This document shows, piece after piece, positions 27,468 through 35,594 of a stretch of DNA of 64,000 nt. Numbering within the stretch: position 1 is the first letter of the stretch; every line of letters starts with the position of its first letter. The translations under genes and the position numbers were made by a program. Source of the DNA: Bacillota bacterium. GTDB lineage: Bacteria; Bacillota; Clostridia; Peptostreptococcales; Anaerovoracaceae. The notes below the pieces were generated by a model. The model was not told the DNA's origin, did no database searches, and saw nothing but the letters and a program-made list of their open reading frames with translations. Location: the NCBI GenBank assembly GCA_030526355.1, contig JAUNDC010000005.1, positions 1 through 64,000 of the forward strand, written 5' to 3'.

Positions 27468-27723
27468 AAGATTAATAAAGTAAAAGAATTATTATTATAT
27501 TTCTCATGAGTGGTGAGTACAGACGAAGTCTAGGTCTGGCAACCTAGTCAGATGAAATCAAGACTGTGAAATAAAGTCTGTAAATTAGCTTTCTATGGTA
27601 ATACAGATGCGGAATAGCTGAAATCAGCCGATCCTGATTTACAACAACAATATAAATTATGCGTTTGAACATGTCAAGGACTCCTTCGTTTCTGAGGAGT
27701 CCTTGCTGCATATTGAGAGTATT
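27468..27723. other. Non-coding region with several hairpins
   Basis: No gene. Pairing elements: CTAGGT/ACCTAG (about 27530-27549), GCTGA/TCAGC near 27620, and a perfect 10-bp stem AAGGACTCCT/AGGAGTCCTT at 27676-27704. The last lies just beyond the IS256 fragment and may be its terminal inverted repeat or a terminator lacking a T-run. The repeat copy at 27579 is listed separately. Confidence 0.45.
27579..27610 (+). repeat. Copy 1 of an 8-kb-spaced direct repeat
   Basis: TGTAAATTAGCTTTCTATGG and the following TAATACAGATGC match 35556-35588 at all but a few positions, in the same orientation. The pair brackets the IS-rich radical-SAM block. Confidence 0.6.
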
Positions 27724-27900
27724 TTAAAGTGGGGTTCGACCTTCATACATGATGGCAAATTCCCCATAGGCTTTTCCCCAGCCTCTGAGTGGCTGAGTCC
27801 ATTTTTTGTAGCCTGCAGGGTAGAAAGCTATAGGGATTTTAGCAGAGCTTTATCGCTTGGAAATACCGCCCTCTGACGGTTCAGTTTCTTGTATGTGCTG
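27724..27900 (-). pseudogene. IS256-family transposase, C-terminal fragment
   Basis: Translating the complement gives NSTYKKLNRQRAVFPSDKAL followed, after a frame change near 27830, by KKWTQPLRGWGKAYGEFAIM and MYEGRTPL before a stop. This is the conserved C-terminus of IS256/mutator transposases. The 5' two thirds are missing and there is a frameshift, so it is dead. Confidence 0.75.
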
Positions 27901-28110
27901 TTCAGGCTATCAGGCGATTCTCATCTTTAGATGGCTCACATTCAAGTGAGCATTTTTTATGATTTCAAGGCACGGACTATTTACTGTTTACACCTCTAAA
28001 CTTGCTGTATACTAATATTATATCGAAAGGTTAAACTCCTTGTAAAGTAGATACACCTTAATTATATTTCTGGACTTGTCAATATTTGTGCAGTGTTTAA
28101 ACCCACAAAA

Positions 28111-28944
28111 TTATGCAGCTTCAGCTAACGGTTGTTCCAGATGTCTTCTGTAAGCTGCCGGCGGAAGGCCATCCGGATTTGAAGTGTATATCCTTATCCG
28201 ATTGTAGTAGACAAAGACATACCTGAAGATGATTGCTTTAACTTCATCCATCTTCATCTTGTATGTTGGAATCCTATACAGGAGTTCCTTTTTAAGGGTT
28301 GCAAAGAAGCTTTCCATTCTGGCGTTATCAAAACAGTGATTTACACCGCTGAGACTCTGAAGAACACCTGCGTTACTGAGCGTCTTGCGAAATGCTTCGC
28401 TTGTGTACTGGCTTCCTCGATCACTATGCAGAATTGCTCCGTTTATCGGAAACCTTTTAGCCGCGGCATTGAATGTATCAATACACAATTCCTTGCGCAT
28501 GTTACTTCGCATTACCAGAGAAATTATCTCTCCATTGAAGCAATCCATTATCGGCGATATATATAATTTACCATCATGGCATGGTATTTGAGATATATCA
28601 GTAAGCAGCTTCTGATATGGCTGATCTGAAGTGAAATCCTGCTTTATCAGGTTTTCCTTCTCCTGTATTTCAGTAGTTGCCCTGGTTAATCCTTTCGGAC
28701 GGCGTTTACGCTCATGAAGCCATCCATTTTCCTTCATGATTCTGGATATCCGCCGTTTGCCGGCAGTGTAGCCACGATGCATAAGAGCTATCTGCATTCG
28801 GTCTACACCGTAATTATCGTTAAACGGATGCTCATCGAGAACATTCTGCATAACTGCCGAAAGAACAGCGTCCTTGTCAGGTCTGCCGAGATTCCTTTTG
28901 AATCTGTAATAACCGGTCTCGCTTACATTCAGGACGTCACACAT
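28111..28944 (-). CDS. IS3-family transposase OrfB (DDE integrase)
   Basis: 277 residues from the first ATG. It carries the HTH_21 region, then an rve-type integrase core with the DDE residues in LLTDISQIP, ILHSDRGSQYTS and NARMESFFATLKKE, and the tail YYNRIRIYTSNPDGLPPAAYR. The open frame continues upstream without a stop to about 29031, encoding FFRTKPEEVRAHKRFEFINK, so the working protein is the OrfAB fusion made by -1 frameshifting. No ribosome site precedes the internal ATG. Intact and likely active. Confidence 0.93.
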   Translation of the reverse strand: MCDVLNVSETGYYRFKRNLGRPDKDAVLSAVMQNVLDEHPFNDNYGVDRMQIALMHRGYTAGKRRISRIMKENGWLHERKRRPKGLTRATTEIQEKENLIKQDFTSDQPYQKLLTDISQIPCHDGKLYISPIMDCFNGEIISLVMRSNMRKELCIDTFNAAAKRFPINGAILHSDRGSQYTSEAFRKTLSNAGVLQSLSGVNHCFDNARMESFFATLKKELLYRIPTYKMKMDEVKAIIFRYVFVYYNRIRIYTSNPDGLPPAAYRRHLEQPLAEAA

Positions 28945-29003
28945 TACGCTTACTGGCCATCTGTTACTGTATTTATTAATGAACTCAAAGCGTTTATGTG
29001 CCC

Positions 29004-29294
29004 TTACTTCTTCCGGCTTTGTGCGAAAAAACCGAGAGCTTCCTTAAGAATATCGTTAGCTCGTTTGGTTTCCCGAAGCTCTGCTTCGAGTTCCTTTATG
29101 CGACGATCCTTTTCGCTGAGCGGCATCACTTTATTACCGCTTCCGACAAAAGCACCTTCGCCGCGAGCCTTACGCTGACTTCGCCAATCAGCTAGCGTGT
29201 AATATTTGATACCGAGTTGTTCTGCAGCTGCTTTGACTCCGATTTCATCGGACAGTTCAAGAGCCTGCAGTTTGAATTCCTTATCGTATTGCAT
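29004..29294 (-). CDS. IS3-family transposase OrfA (HTH)
   Basis: About 96 residues from MQYDKEFK, which has GGTGGAG just upstream; an earlier in-frame ATG lies before that site. N-terminal helix-turn-helix (AAAEQLGIKYYTLADWRSQ), then a leucine-zipper-like helix (KDRRIKELEAELRETKRAND) ending in ILKEALGFFA. The sequence T-TTT-TTC (complement of 29025-29031) in zero frame at GFF is a textbook -1 slippery site leading into OrfB. Confidence 0.9.
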   Translation of the reverse strand: MQYDKEFKLQALELSDEIGVKAAAEQLGIKYYTLADWRSQRKARGEGAFVGSGNKVMPLSEKDRRIKELEAELRETKRANDILKEALGFFAQSRKK

Positions 29295-29370
29295 ATCACT
29301 CCACCTTTCCTGATGATATTCTATCATCATTTGGTGGATTTAACGACTGCACTTAAATGTTACTACTCCA

Positions 29371-29595
29371 TTCTTTTTTGAAATCAAATACAATATATGG
29401 AATTTTGTGTTATTCAATTGCATATATTCTATCTAAGTATATTATATTAATTGACACAGTATCTTCGATTATTATTAGAAATTAATACCAAATAGTTCAA
29501 CGATATCCATAAAAATGAAAAGTCATGTAGCTCTGTACGTAACTCAAGTTCCTTTTGTATAAATTCTAGTGATTACTTGCGTTATATGTATTAAG
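29371..29595. other. AT-rich non-coding spacer
   Basis: No reading frame, repeat or terminator that I can support between the IS3 end and the radical-SAM gene. Confidence 0.4.
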
Positions 29596-30951
29596 CTATT
29601 CAAACTGTGATGTAATAATTTTTTCAAGTATTGCAGATTGGACTTCGTACCCTGCCTTGCAAGTTTCCTGATCCACAGCATAAAAGTCACCCAAATCATA
29701 TCGTGAGTGGGAAGCACAATCAAAACTCACATTGCAAATAGATTTTAAATAACAACTTTTACAAGGCTCTAGAGAATCAATATGTCTAGCTTTAAACATT
29801 TCAGCGATTTCAGAATTAAAAAAACCGTTATCTGTATCATTAATATTACCCATTAAAAACTTAGGATCAATAAAGCTTTGGCATGGATATATTTCTCCGC
29901 TAGGAACTATGCACATACGTTCAAGTCCCGCTGAACATTTATGCGAAGTGCCACCTACAGATATCTTTCGTAATAATTCGGTTTCATATGTATCAAAACC
30001 ATCTCCAATATATTGACCAACTTCTTTTTTATATGCTTCAATGCAATCGGGATTGTATTTACATCCTAACGGGCCATTTTCTTGGCCCACAGCACCTCTT
30101 TCAAACGAATATGTGACACGAACATTTTTTGCACCTTTCAATATATTTTCAAACCATTTTACTCGTTTTGCGATCATAGGCATTTGATTTGGCAAAACTA
30201 CAGTATTAATCCTTATGTGATTTCCGTTTTCTAAAAGCATATCTAGTGCTTTGAGAACATCTGGTAATGATGCTTTCCCTGATTTATAAGGACGTGCCAC
30301 ATCATGGTCCGGTCCATCAATACTCAATATAATCTCAACATTATGCTCTTTAAATATCTTTACCATTTCCGGTGTTAACAGTGTACCATTTGTTGATATA
30401 CTAGACGAGAAGGTGAATTCAATGTTCGGATAATCTTCTTTGAGTCTATATCTTAACTTTTCATAATCTCCTAGTGCTCTAATTAAATTTTCGGCATTCA
30501 TTAATGGTTCTCCGCCGAAAAAATAACCGCCTATTTCTATGGAATCATACTTTCCTGATTCTGCACATTTTCTAAGATGTCTTTCCTGTGTATTTAACGC
30601 TTTGGTAAATGTTTCCATTGACATGTCCGAATGGTTTAATCCGTAATCACCTTTTCCCGCCAAACAATGCGGACACCCCAAATTACATCTTGTTGACCAA
30701 ATATAAAGAAAAGTTAAATAATTCTCATCTATTGTGCAAAAGTCTTTACCATAGCAACTAATTATCTCCTGTGTTTTTAAACAAGAGTAGATTTCCTCTG
30801 CAAGGTCGCTATTCTGATTATTCCAGTATTCTTGCGCTATCTCCTGAAGCTCATCCACATAGAAAACCGAAAATGGTAAACTTTCTATAAAAACAAAAGT
30901 ATTATTAACATTTGCAACAAATAAATTCTCCTTAATATTCACAACTTTCAT
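29596..30951 (-). CDS. SPASM-type radical SAM enzyme, putative RiPP maturase
   Basis: 451 residues. An N-terminal ~80-residue region (possible precursor-recognition domain) precedes the radical SAM core with CNLGCPHC (Cys89, Cys93, Cys96; CX3CX2C). GGEPL (FFGGEPLMNAENLI) and SIDGPD are typical core motifs. The C-terminus is a SPASM domain rich in Cys (CSAGLERMC, GEIYPCQSF, CKSCYLKSIC, FDCASHS, ETCKAGY) binding extra Fe-S clusters. Such enzymes make C-S, C-C or related cross-links in ribosomal peptides. The start used has GGAGGTG six bases upstream; the more distal ATG overlaps that site. A 25-residue peptide gene lies 61 bases upstream, so the pair forms an operon. No exporter or peptidase is seen nearby. 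Confidence 0.88.
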   Translation of the reverse strand: MKVVNIKENLFVANVNNTFVFIESLPFSVFYVDELQEIAQEYWNNQNSDLAEEIYSCLKTQEIISCYGKDFCTIDENYLTFLYIWSTRCNLGCPHCLAGKGDYGLNHSDMSMETFTKALNTQERHLRKCAESGKYDSIEIGGYFFGGEPLMNAENLIRALGDYEKLRYRLKEDYPNIEFTFSSSISTNGTLLTPEMVKIFKEHNVEIILSIDGPDHDVARPYKSGKASLPDVLKALDMLLENGNHIRINTVVLPNQMPMIAKRVKWFENILKGAKNVRVTYSFERGAVGQENGPLGCKYNPDCIEAYKKEVGQYIGDGFDTYETELLRKISVGGTSHKCSAGLERMCIVPSGEIYPCQSFIDPKFLMGNINDTDNGFFNSEIAEMFKARHIDSLEPCKSCYLKSICNVSFDCASHSRYDLGDFYAVDQETCKAGYEVQSAILEKIITSQFE

Positions 30952-30972
30952 GTTAAACACCTCCATATATAA

Positions 30973-31011
30973 ATTATAAGGCTACTTAGTAGTATTAAGT
31001 AGCCTTATAAT
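30973..31011 (-). terminator. Perfect 16-bp hairpin between precursor peptide and enzyme (attenuator)
   Basis: ATTATAAGGCTACTTA and TAAGTAGCCTTATAAT are exact inverted repeats around a 7-base loop, immediately after the peptide stop codon. There is only a weak T-rich run afterwards, so it probably attenuates rather than stops transcription, or stabilises the peptide mRNA, giving more precursor than enzyme. Confidence 0.75.
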
Positions 31012-31012
31012 T

Positions 31013-31090
31013 CTAAACTTTACAACCTGTTATATGTCCATTCTTTTTACGGGAGTCACCCTTTATGAGTCTTTTTACCTTGATTTTCAT
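31013..31090 (-). CDS. Very short basic precursor peptide (candidate RiPP)
   Basis: A 25-residue peptide, MKIKVKRLIKGDSRKKNG followed by HITGCKV. Nine residues are Lys/Arg and a single Cys sits at position 23, near the C-terminus. AAGGAGG lies eight bases before the ATG and a strong promoter lies 30-60 bases upstream, so the gene is built to be expressed. It directly precedes a SPASM radical SAM enzyme, with a hairpin between. The C-terminal HITGC region is the likely modified core; a thioether involving Cys23 is possible. I cannot assign it to a named radical-SAM RiPP family. It is too short for most gene callers. Confidence 0.7.
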   Translation of the reverse strand: MKIKVKRLIKGDSRKKNGHITGCKV

Positions 31091-31118
31091 AAAAATATCC
31101 TCCTTTTTAATTTGTTTT

Positions 31119-31147
31119 AGTATACCATAAATCATTAAAACTGTCAA
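31119..31147 (-). promoter_or_regulatory. Strong promoter of the precursor peptide
   Basis: On the minus strand TTGACA (complement of 31142-31147) and TATACT (complement of 31119-31124) are 17 bases apart. It lies between the ISLre2 end and the peptide ribosome site. Confidence 0.75.
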
Positions 31148-31167
31148 TTTCCGATAAATCCAAGACG

Positions 31168-32726
31168 GTGTCAAGTTGTTGTGGAGTTTTTTGTTGACAT
31201 TAATTCCAAAGGGTATTTCTAGTTGTGCCGATTCCATGCAACAACGTTTGCGTTCCGCTGGCTCTGTCAAACACTAATGGTTCTCCATCGAAAATACTCC
31301 AGTCATTTTTGCCGGACATAGCTTAGTCAATAATTCTATCTGCATATTTGCTGTATGTTTCTTTTTTCTTATCTTTGAAATCGGCTGCACTAATTCTTCC
31401 TCCGTTCTTTTTGTACACTCTCAACTTCGTAAGCTTGCCCAGTCCTTCTTCACTCCATCCTAGCGGATCTCTGCTGAATCTTTCGGAAAGCACATGACTT
31501 ACTTGTGCTTCAGTACAGCTTCCCGGTATCTTCAAAACTTTTCTGTTAATAATTTCGTTCCAGTTTCCCATTACATATTTCCCAAAGTCGGAAACACTTT
31601 TTCTCTGCTGCTCATTTTCAGATGCATCATACAGGCTCTGCAATATTTTGTCGATTTGTTTTCTATCACTTTCTTGCAGTGCCGCTCTAATTCTCCCTGA
31701 TACATTCTTCTTTGGAAATTTCCTTGAAAGTGCACGGATGTTTTTTCCTAAATGGTATCCATCCATTACATGAATTGACAGAGGACCAAATCGTCTGGGG
31801 TAAGTCATCCAATCCATTTCTAATCCATTTTCCTCCGTCTCCATGAACATATATATTTTCCAGCTTTTCTAGGTCATACGCCCGACCTATGTATCCTTCT
31901 ACACTTTTCCACAGGTTCTTTGTGTCAAAATGCTCATCTACAAAATGCATGGTACCTATTGTTCAATTTCGTCCGCAGCTTTCCATATGCATTCCTTCAG
32001 TTACTGTTACCAGCGGTACGATTTTGTTTTTCTTACCTCTTTCTTTGTTCGGTCTCTGCATGTGCACATGGTCTTCACTGCATAGATACGAAGCTCCTTA
32101 ACAACTTTCTTTTCAATGCTTTCAGGCTGCTTTTCCGGGATATTAATTTTTCTTATATGATTTTTTATTGTTTGCCTGCTTACAGCGCCTTCAGTGGCAA
32201 TAGCTGCACTCTTTGCATATGACATGTCTGTTGCCAGTCTTACCATCCTGGCACTTAATGAATCACCTATACGTGCATAGTTTCTAATGCATATTATATG
32301 ATCTAGCAGTGAAACATATTTTTCTTGATTCTTATCATAGTAGTAGTCACGAGGCAGGTTCAGTTTTCCAAGATCAGTCAGAATTTCTCTCGGTCTTTCT
32401 TTTTCTTTGATAAAAAGACCAAGTTCCTTTCTTACCGACTTATCCTTGCGTATTCGTAAATTAATTTCTGAACAGATCACCTAGATTATTGAAGCTGATG
32501 CCTGCTTGCAATCCTGCAAAACACTCGAGGCCAGAGCATCCACATCTGAAATTCTTCCCGAGTATGCTTTTTCTGTAATTTTTCTTACCAATTCCACTGT
32601 GATTTGCTGTATAATATGTTCCATAGAGATTATTCCTTTCGTGATGGTTTTTTGTGGTAAATTAATTATATCACTTTGGAATTAATCTCTATTTCTTTTT
32701 CTAAAAACTCCACAACTATTTTACAC
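31168..32726 (-). mobile_element. Decayed ISLre2-family element
   Basis: Ends share GTGT-x-AA...GTTGTGGAGTTTTT as inverted repeats (31168 onward and complement from 32726). The only gene is a broken ISLre2 transposase. No target duplication was identified. Confidence 0.7.
31323..32624 (-). pseudogene. ISLre2-family (UPF0236) transposase, broken
   Basis: Successive segments match one ISLre2 transposase. From ATG 32624, MEHIIQQITVELVRKITEKA leads to an in-frame amber codon (32481-32483); the same frame then continues with RIRKDKSVRKELGLFIKEKE down to about 32010. A frame change brings FDTKNLWKSVEGYIGRAYDL (about 31950-31850) and another brings RRFGPLSIHVMDGYHLGKNI to the end. One nonsense mutation and at least two frameshifts make it inactive. 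Confidence 0.85.
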
Positions 32727-32761
32727 TAACTAAATCCAACTATACCCGAGAATATCTTAAA

Positions 32762-32790
32762 TTGAAAGTTTCAATAACATATGTTATGAT
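32762..32790 (+). promoter_or_regulatory. Promoter of the B12-radical SAM operon
   Basis: TTGAAA at 32762-32767 and TATGAT at 32785-32790 with a 17-base spacer, 34 bases before the ATG at 32825. Confidence 0.6.
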
Positions 32791-32824
32791 TGACTAAATA
32801 TTTCTATTTTTTAAGAGGTGCTTT

Positions 32825-34366
32825 ATGAAAGATTATGATATCCTACTTATTGATCCACCTATGAAACATTTTAACGAGGGAGCCTTTAAGTATGGTGCCC
32901 TATCTCTTGCTTCAGAAAATGTGGATAGCAAAGTATTTAATCCTGGGCTTCTCTCAATCGGAACATATTTATTATCTAAAAATTTTTCTGTAAAACTTGT
33001 TCATATATTGCATGAAAAAGATATTAAAGCCCAGTTAAAAAAAATCATACAGTGGGGGACTCCCAAAATGATAGGAATATCATGTTCTTACATGCATACA
33101 TATTTACCTTCACTATATATAGCAGAAGAGTGCAGAAAGATGTTTAATGATGCAATAATAGTTTCTGGCGGAGCACACATTGGAAATATACCTGCAGTTG
33201 CATTGAATTTATGTTCTTCAATAGATATTATAGTTGAAGGCGAAGGTGAATTGGCTGAAGAGAAACTCATCCACTGCATAAAATATGATAAAAATGAGAT
33301 AAATCAAATTGGCAACATATATTTTAGAAAAAGCATGATTGAAAAATTTCCTGCTCTTGATCTCAAAAAATTCAAGAATGTGATTAGGGATGAGTTCATT
33401 TCTTACAATGAGGTGCAATCATATATAGAAAACGACATATTTATGTCAAAACACAAAGAACCCTTAATCGACATTAATGAACTTCCATATATCAAATATG
33501 ATTTGTATGAAAACCACCTTTCCTATCCCGCATATGTTGAGGAGAGCCGTGGATGCTATGGAAAATGCAGATATTGTGTAGCATCAATTCAAAACACTTA
33601 TCGTTATAAAGATTCTCAAAGATTTCTAGACGAATTGGATTACGCGATTAAAATCTATGGCGAAAATAATCTTTTTCCTTTTACATCTGCAACCTTCGGT
33701 GTGAATGCTGAAAATACAATAAAAATTTGCAAGGGTATTATAGAAAGGCATCCCAACTTAAAGTGGACTTCAGAATTTCGATTAGATTTGCCTTGGGAAA
33801 AATACATAGATATTATGTATAAATCGGGGTGCAGAGGTTTTGCTATCGGATTAGAATCAGCTAGTCCACGAATATTAGAAATGATGAATAAAACTACAAA
33901 CCCAGATCTCTATTTAAATAAAGCAAAGGCCTTGATTAGTAAATTATCTGAATTTCCTGATGCAATTATTCATTTAAATTTAATGGTGTATTATGGTGAA
34001 GACTCTATTTCTACAATCGACAACCTAAAGTTTATAACTTCGCATTTTAATTCTATATCAAGTGTGCATTATTCCCCGTTAATTTTATTTGCTGGCACTA
34101 ATGCATGGCATGACTTTATGGATATGCATGAAAAATATGGAACAACAATTGTTAAAAACGAAACCTATGATGTATTATGTTCATATCCTATAAATCCCTC
34201 TTGGTTATTTACATGTGACGATGTTGGATATTTTAGCAAAGTGATTGAAAAACTATTTATAGAAAAAGATGGTTATATGAAATATCATGAAACACGTTTA
34301 GCTCGTAATGAACAGGGATCAATATCCAGCTCATCTAAAACAGCTTTTATAAAAAGTATGATATAG
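32825..34366 (+). CDS. Cobalamin-binding radical SAM enzyme
   Basis: A 513-residue class B type radical SAM protein. The N-terminal ~150 residues form a B12-binding Rossmann-like domain (ILLIDPP, GLLSIGTYLL, VSGGAHIG, DIIVEGEGE). The radical SAM core begins at CYGKCRYC (Cys244, Cys248, Cys251; CX3CX2C) after EESRG. Downstream, GFAIGLESASPRIL is the usual strand-5/6 motif. Such enzymes catalyse methylations or ring rearrangements on unactivated carbon in natural-product and cofactor pathways; the substrate cannot be read from sequence. AAGAGGTG precedes the ATG. It forms a two-gene operon with the amidohydrolase at 34418. Confidence 0.88.
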   Translation: MKDYDILLIDPPMKHFNEGAFKYGALSLASENVDSKVFNPGLLSIGTYLLSKNFSVKLVHILHEKDIKAQLKKIIQWGTPKMIGISCSYMHTYLPSLYIAEECRKMFNDAIIVSGGAHIGNIPAVALNLCSSIDIIVEGEGELAEEKLIHCIKYDKNEINQIGNIYFRKSMIEKFPALDLKKFKNVIRDEFISYNEVQSYIENDIFMSKHKEPLIDINELPYIKYDLYENHLSYPAYVEESRGCYGKCRYCVASIQNTYRYKDSQRFLDELDYAIKIYGENNLFPFTSATFGVNAENTIKICKGIIERHPNLKWTSEFRLDLPWEKYIDIMYKSGCRGFAIGLESASPRILEMMNKTTNPDLYLNKAKALISKLSEFPDAIIHLNLMVYYGEDSISTIDNLKFITSHFNSISSVHYSPLILFAGTNAWHDFMDMHEKYGTTIVKNETYDVLCSYPINPSWLFTCDDVGYFSKVIEKLFIEKDGYMKYHETRLARNEQGSISSSSKTAFIKSMI

Positions 34367-34417
34367 TTATATTTTTACGCTACATTCTAAATAATAATTG
34401 AAAGGAGAGCGAATAAA

Positions 34418-35320
34418 GTGAATTTTATTGATTGCCATTTGCATATAAGAACGGGCCAACCTGTTCAGTTCTATAACGATTTTGATTTTGAACAATTTAT
34501 TGAAGTGCAATCCGCCTGCCCATCAAATTGGTCATTTATAATGATAAATCCAACTATACAAACAATGTTTTGCCCAAAAGACAATTCGCATATGGTTTGT
34601 ATAAAAGATACTGGTGAAGCAAACACACTTGTTCTTTATTGTACAAAATGCAACAAAGAATTATACCGTGGACCAGATCCTTATCGTAAGGCAAATTTAG
34701 AACTATTACAATTATGTCATGAACATAAAAACTTGGTGCCTTTTATTACTTTGGCAATGTCTAATAACACGATTCCATACGAAATTGAATTTTATGAAAA
34801 ACACTACGCATCAAACTTCTGTGGATTCAAACTCCATCCAGCACTTAACATGCGTAATCCAGCTGAGCTGCATGCATTCAATAGTATACGTCCTGTAATT
34901 ATTCATTCAGGAACACCAATGCATACTACACCTTATAATATCTTAGATTTTGCTAAAAAATATAAGGGTAATGTAGATATTGCGCATTTAGCGTGTTTTA
35001 ATGATGAAATATTAAATAGTAAACTACCCTCTAATATTTTCTTCGATACAAGCCCTTTATCTGTACTACTAGAAGAATGTGTTGATGATGCACCAAGCGA
35101 ATATTTAAAAGCAAGTGCACTTTCAAAAAAAGCGCTTAAACAAATTATCATAAACTATTTGTTGCGAGAAAATATTATGTTTGGGACTGACATTCCTTTT
35201 TCTGATAGACAAATTGAATTGAATGAAATAAAAAAGTATATAACATCAAAAAACAAGTCTAAAATACTGTTCGAAAACGCTTTAAAGTTTGCTGGAAAAT
35301 TCATTCAACCATTTCTATAG
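34418..35320 (+). CDS. Amidohydrolase-superfamily protein with an inserted zinc ribbon
   Basis: A 300-residue TIM-barrel metal hydrolase (amidohydrolase-2/TatD-like). Probable metal ligands: His7 and His9 (DCHLHI), Lys138 (GFKLHP), His163 (IIHSGT), His190 (IAHLA) and Asp258 (GTDIPF). Residues 52-78 insert a four-Cys zinc-ribbon-like motif (CPKDNSHMVC and CTKC), unusual for this family. GTG start with AAAGGAGAG eight bases upstream. Paired with the B12-radical SAM enzyme, it may hydrolyse or decarboxylate that enzyme's product. A 11-bp hairpin follows at 35350-35376. Confidence 0.8.
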   Translation: MNFIDCHLHIRTGQPVQFYNDFDFEQFIEVQSACPSNWSFIMINPTIQTMFCPKDNSHMVCIKDTGEANTLVLYCTKCNKELYRGPDPYRKANLELLQLCHEHKNLVPFITLAMSNNTIPYEIEFYEKHYASNFCGFKLHPALNMRNPAELHAFNSIRPVIIHSGTPMHTTPYNILDFAKKYKGNVDIAHLACFNDEILNSKLPSNIFFDTSPLSVLLEECVDDAPSEYLKASALSKKALKQIIINYLLRENIMFGTDIPFSDRQIELNEIKKYITSKNKSKILFENALKFAGKFIQPFL

Positions 35321-35349
35321 TCCATAGTGAGAAAAAGAATCCAATTAGT

Positions 35350-35376
35350 GAGTGTGTGAAGTGATTTCACACACTC
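35350..35376 (+). terminator. Hairpin after the amidohydrolase gene
   Basis: GAGTGTGTGAA and TTCACACACTC form a perfect 11-bp stem with a 5-base loop, 30 bases after the stop. There is no T-run, so termination is plausible but not certain. Confidence 0.5.
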
Positions 35377-35594
35377 ATAAAGGTGTTCAATACCCCTCCA
35401 CAGGTTATTGGGGTGAGTGGCGTAGGACCGAGAAAACGTCTGCCCCCCATCTGTGCATTTTATTTTACCGTTTACATGTGGATATAGCGTACGCGCTTGA
35501 ATTTTCGACAGGCAGCATTTCCTAAAGCATAGATAATATATGCTTAGGATACTCCAGTAAATTAGCCTTCTATGGTGATTACAGACGCTCCTTT
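35377..35594. other. Non-coding region with hairpins
   Basis: No gene. ACCCC/GGGGT pairs near 35393-35417 and CCTAAAGCATA/TATGCTTAGG near 35521-35549. The second repeat copy lies at its end. The function is not visible. Confidence 0.4.
35556..35588 (+). repeat. Copy 2 of the 8-kb-spaced direct repeat
   Basis: AGTAAATTAGCCTTCTATGG then TGATTACAGACGC, nearly identical to 27579-27610 and in the same orientation. Confidence 0.6.

Larger units (their letters stand above)
28071..29370 (-). mobile_element. IS3-family insertion sequence (IS150-like), complete
   Basis: Both ends start TGGA and share an imperfect inverted repeat of about 30 bp including GTGCAGT and GTT(T)AAAYCCAC. The element is flanked by TTC on each side, a 3-bp target duplication. 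It contains orfA and orfB in overlapping frames with a slippery heptamer. 1300 bp is the normal size. Confidence 0.85.

Noticed and set aside
28336..28591. Plus-strand frames across the IS3 element
   Set aside because: They are antisense to the transposase and lack ribosome sites.
31889..32222. Plus-strand frames across the ISLre2 remnant
   Set aside because: Antisense to recognisable transposase segments; composition shadows.
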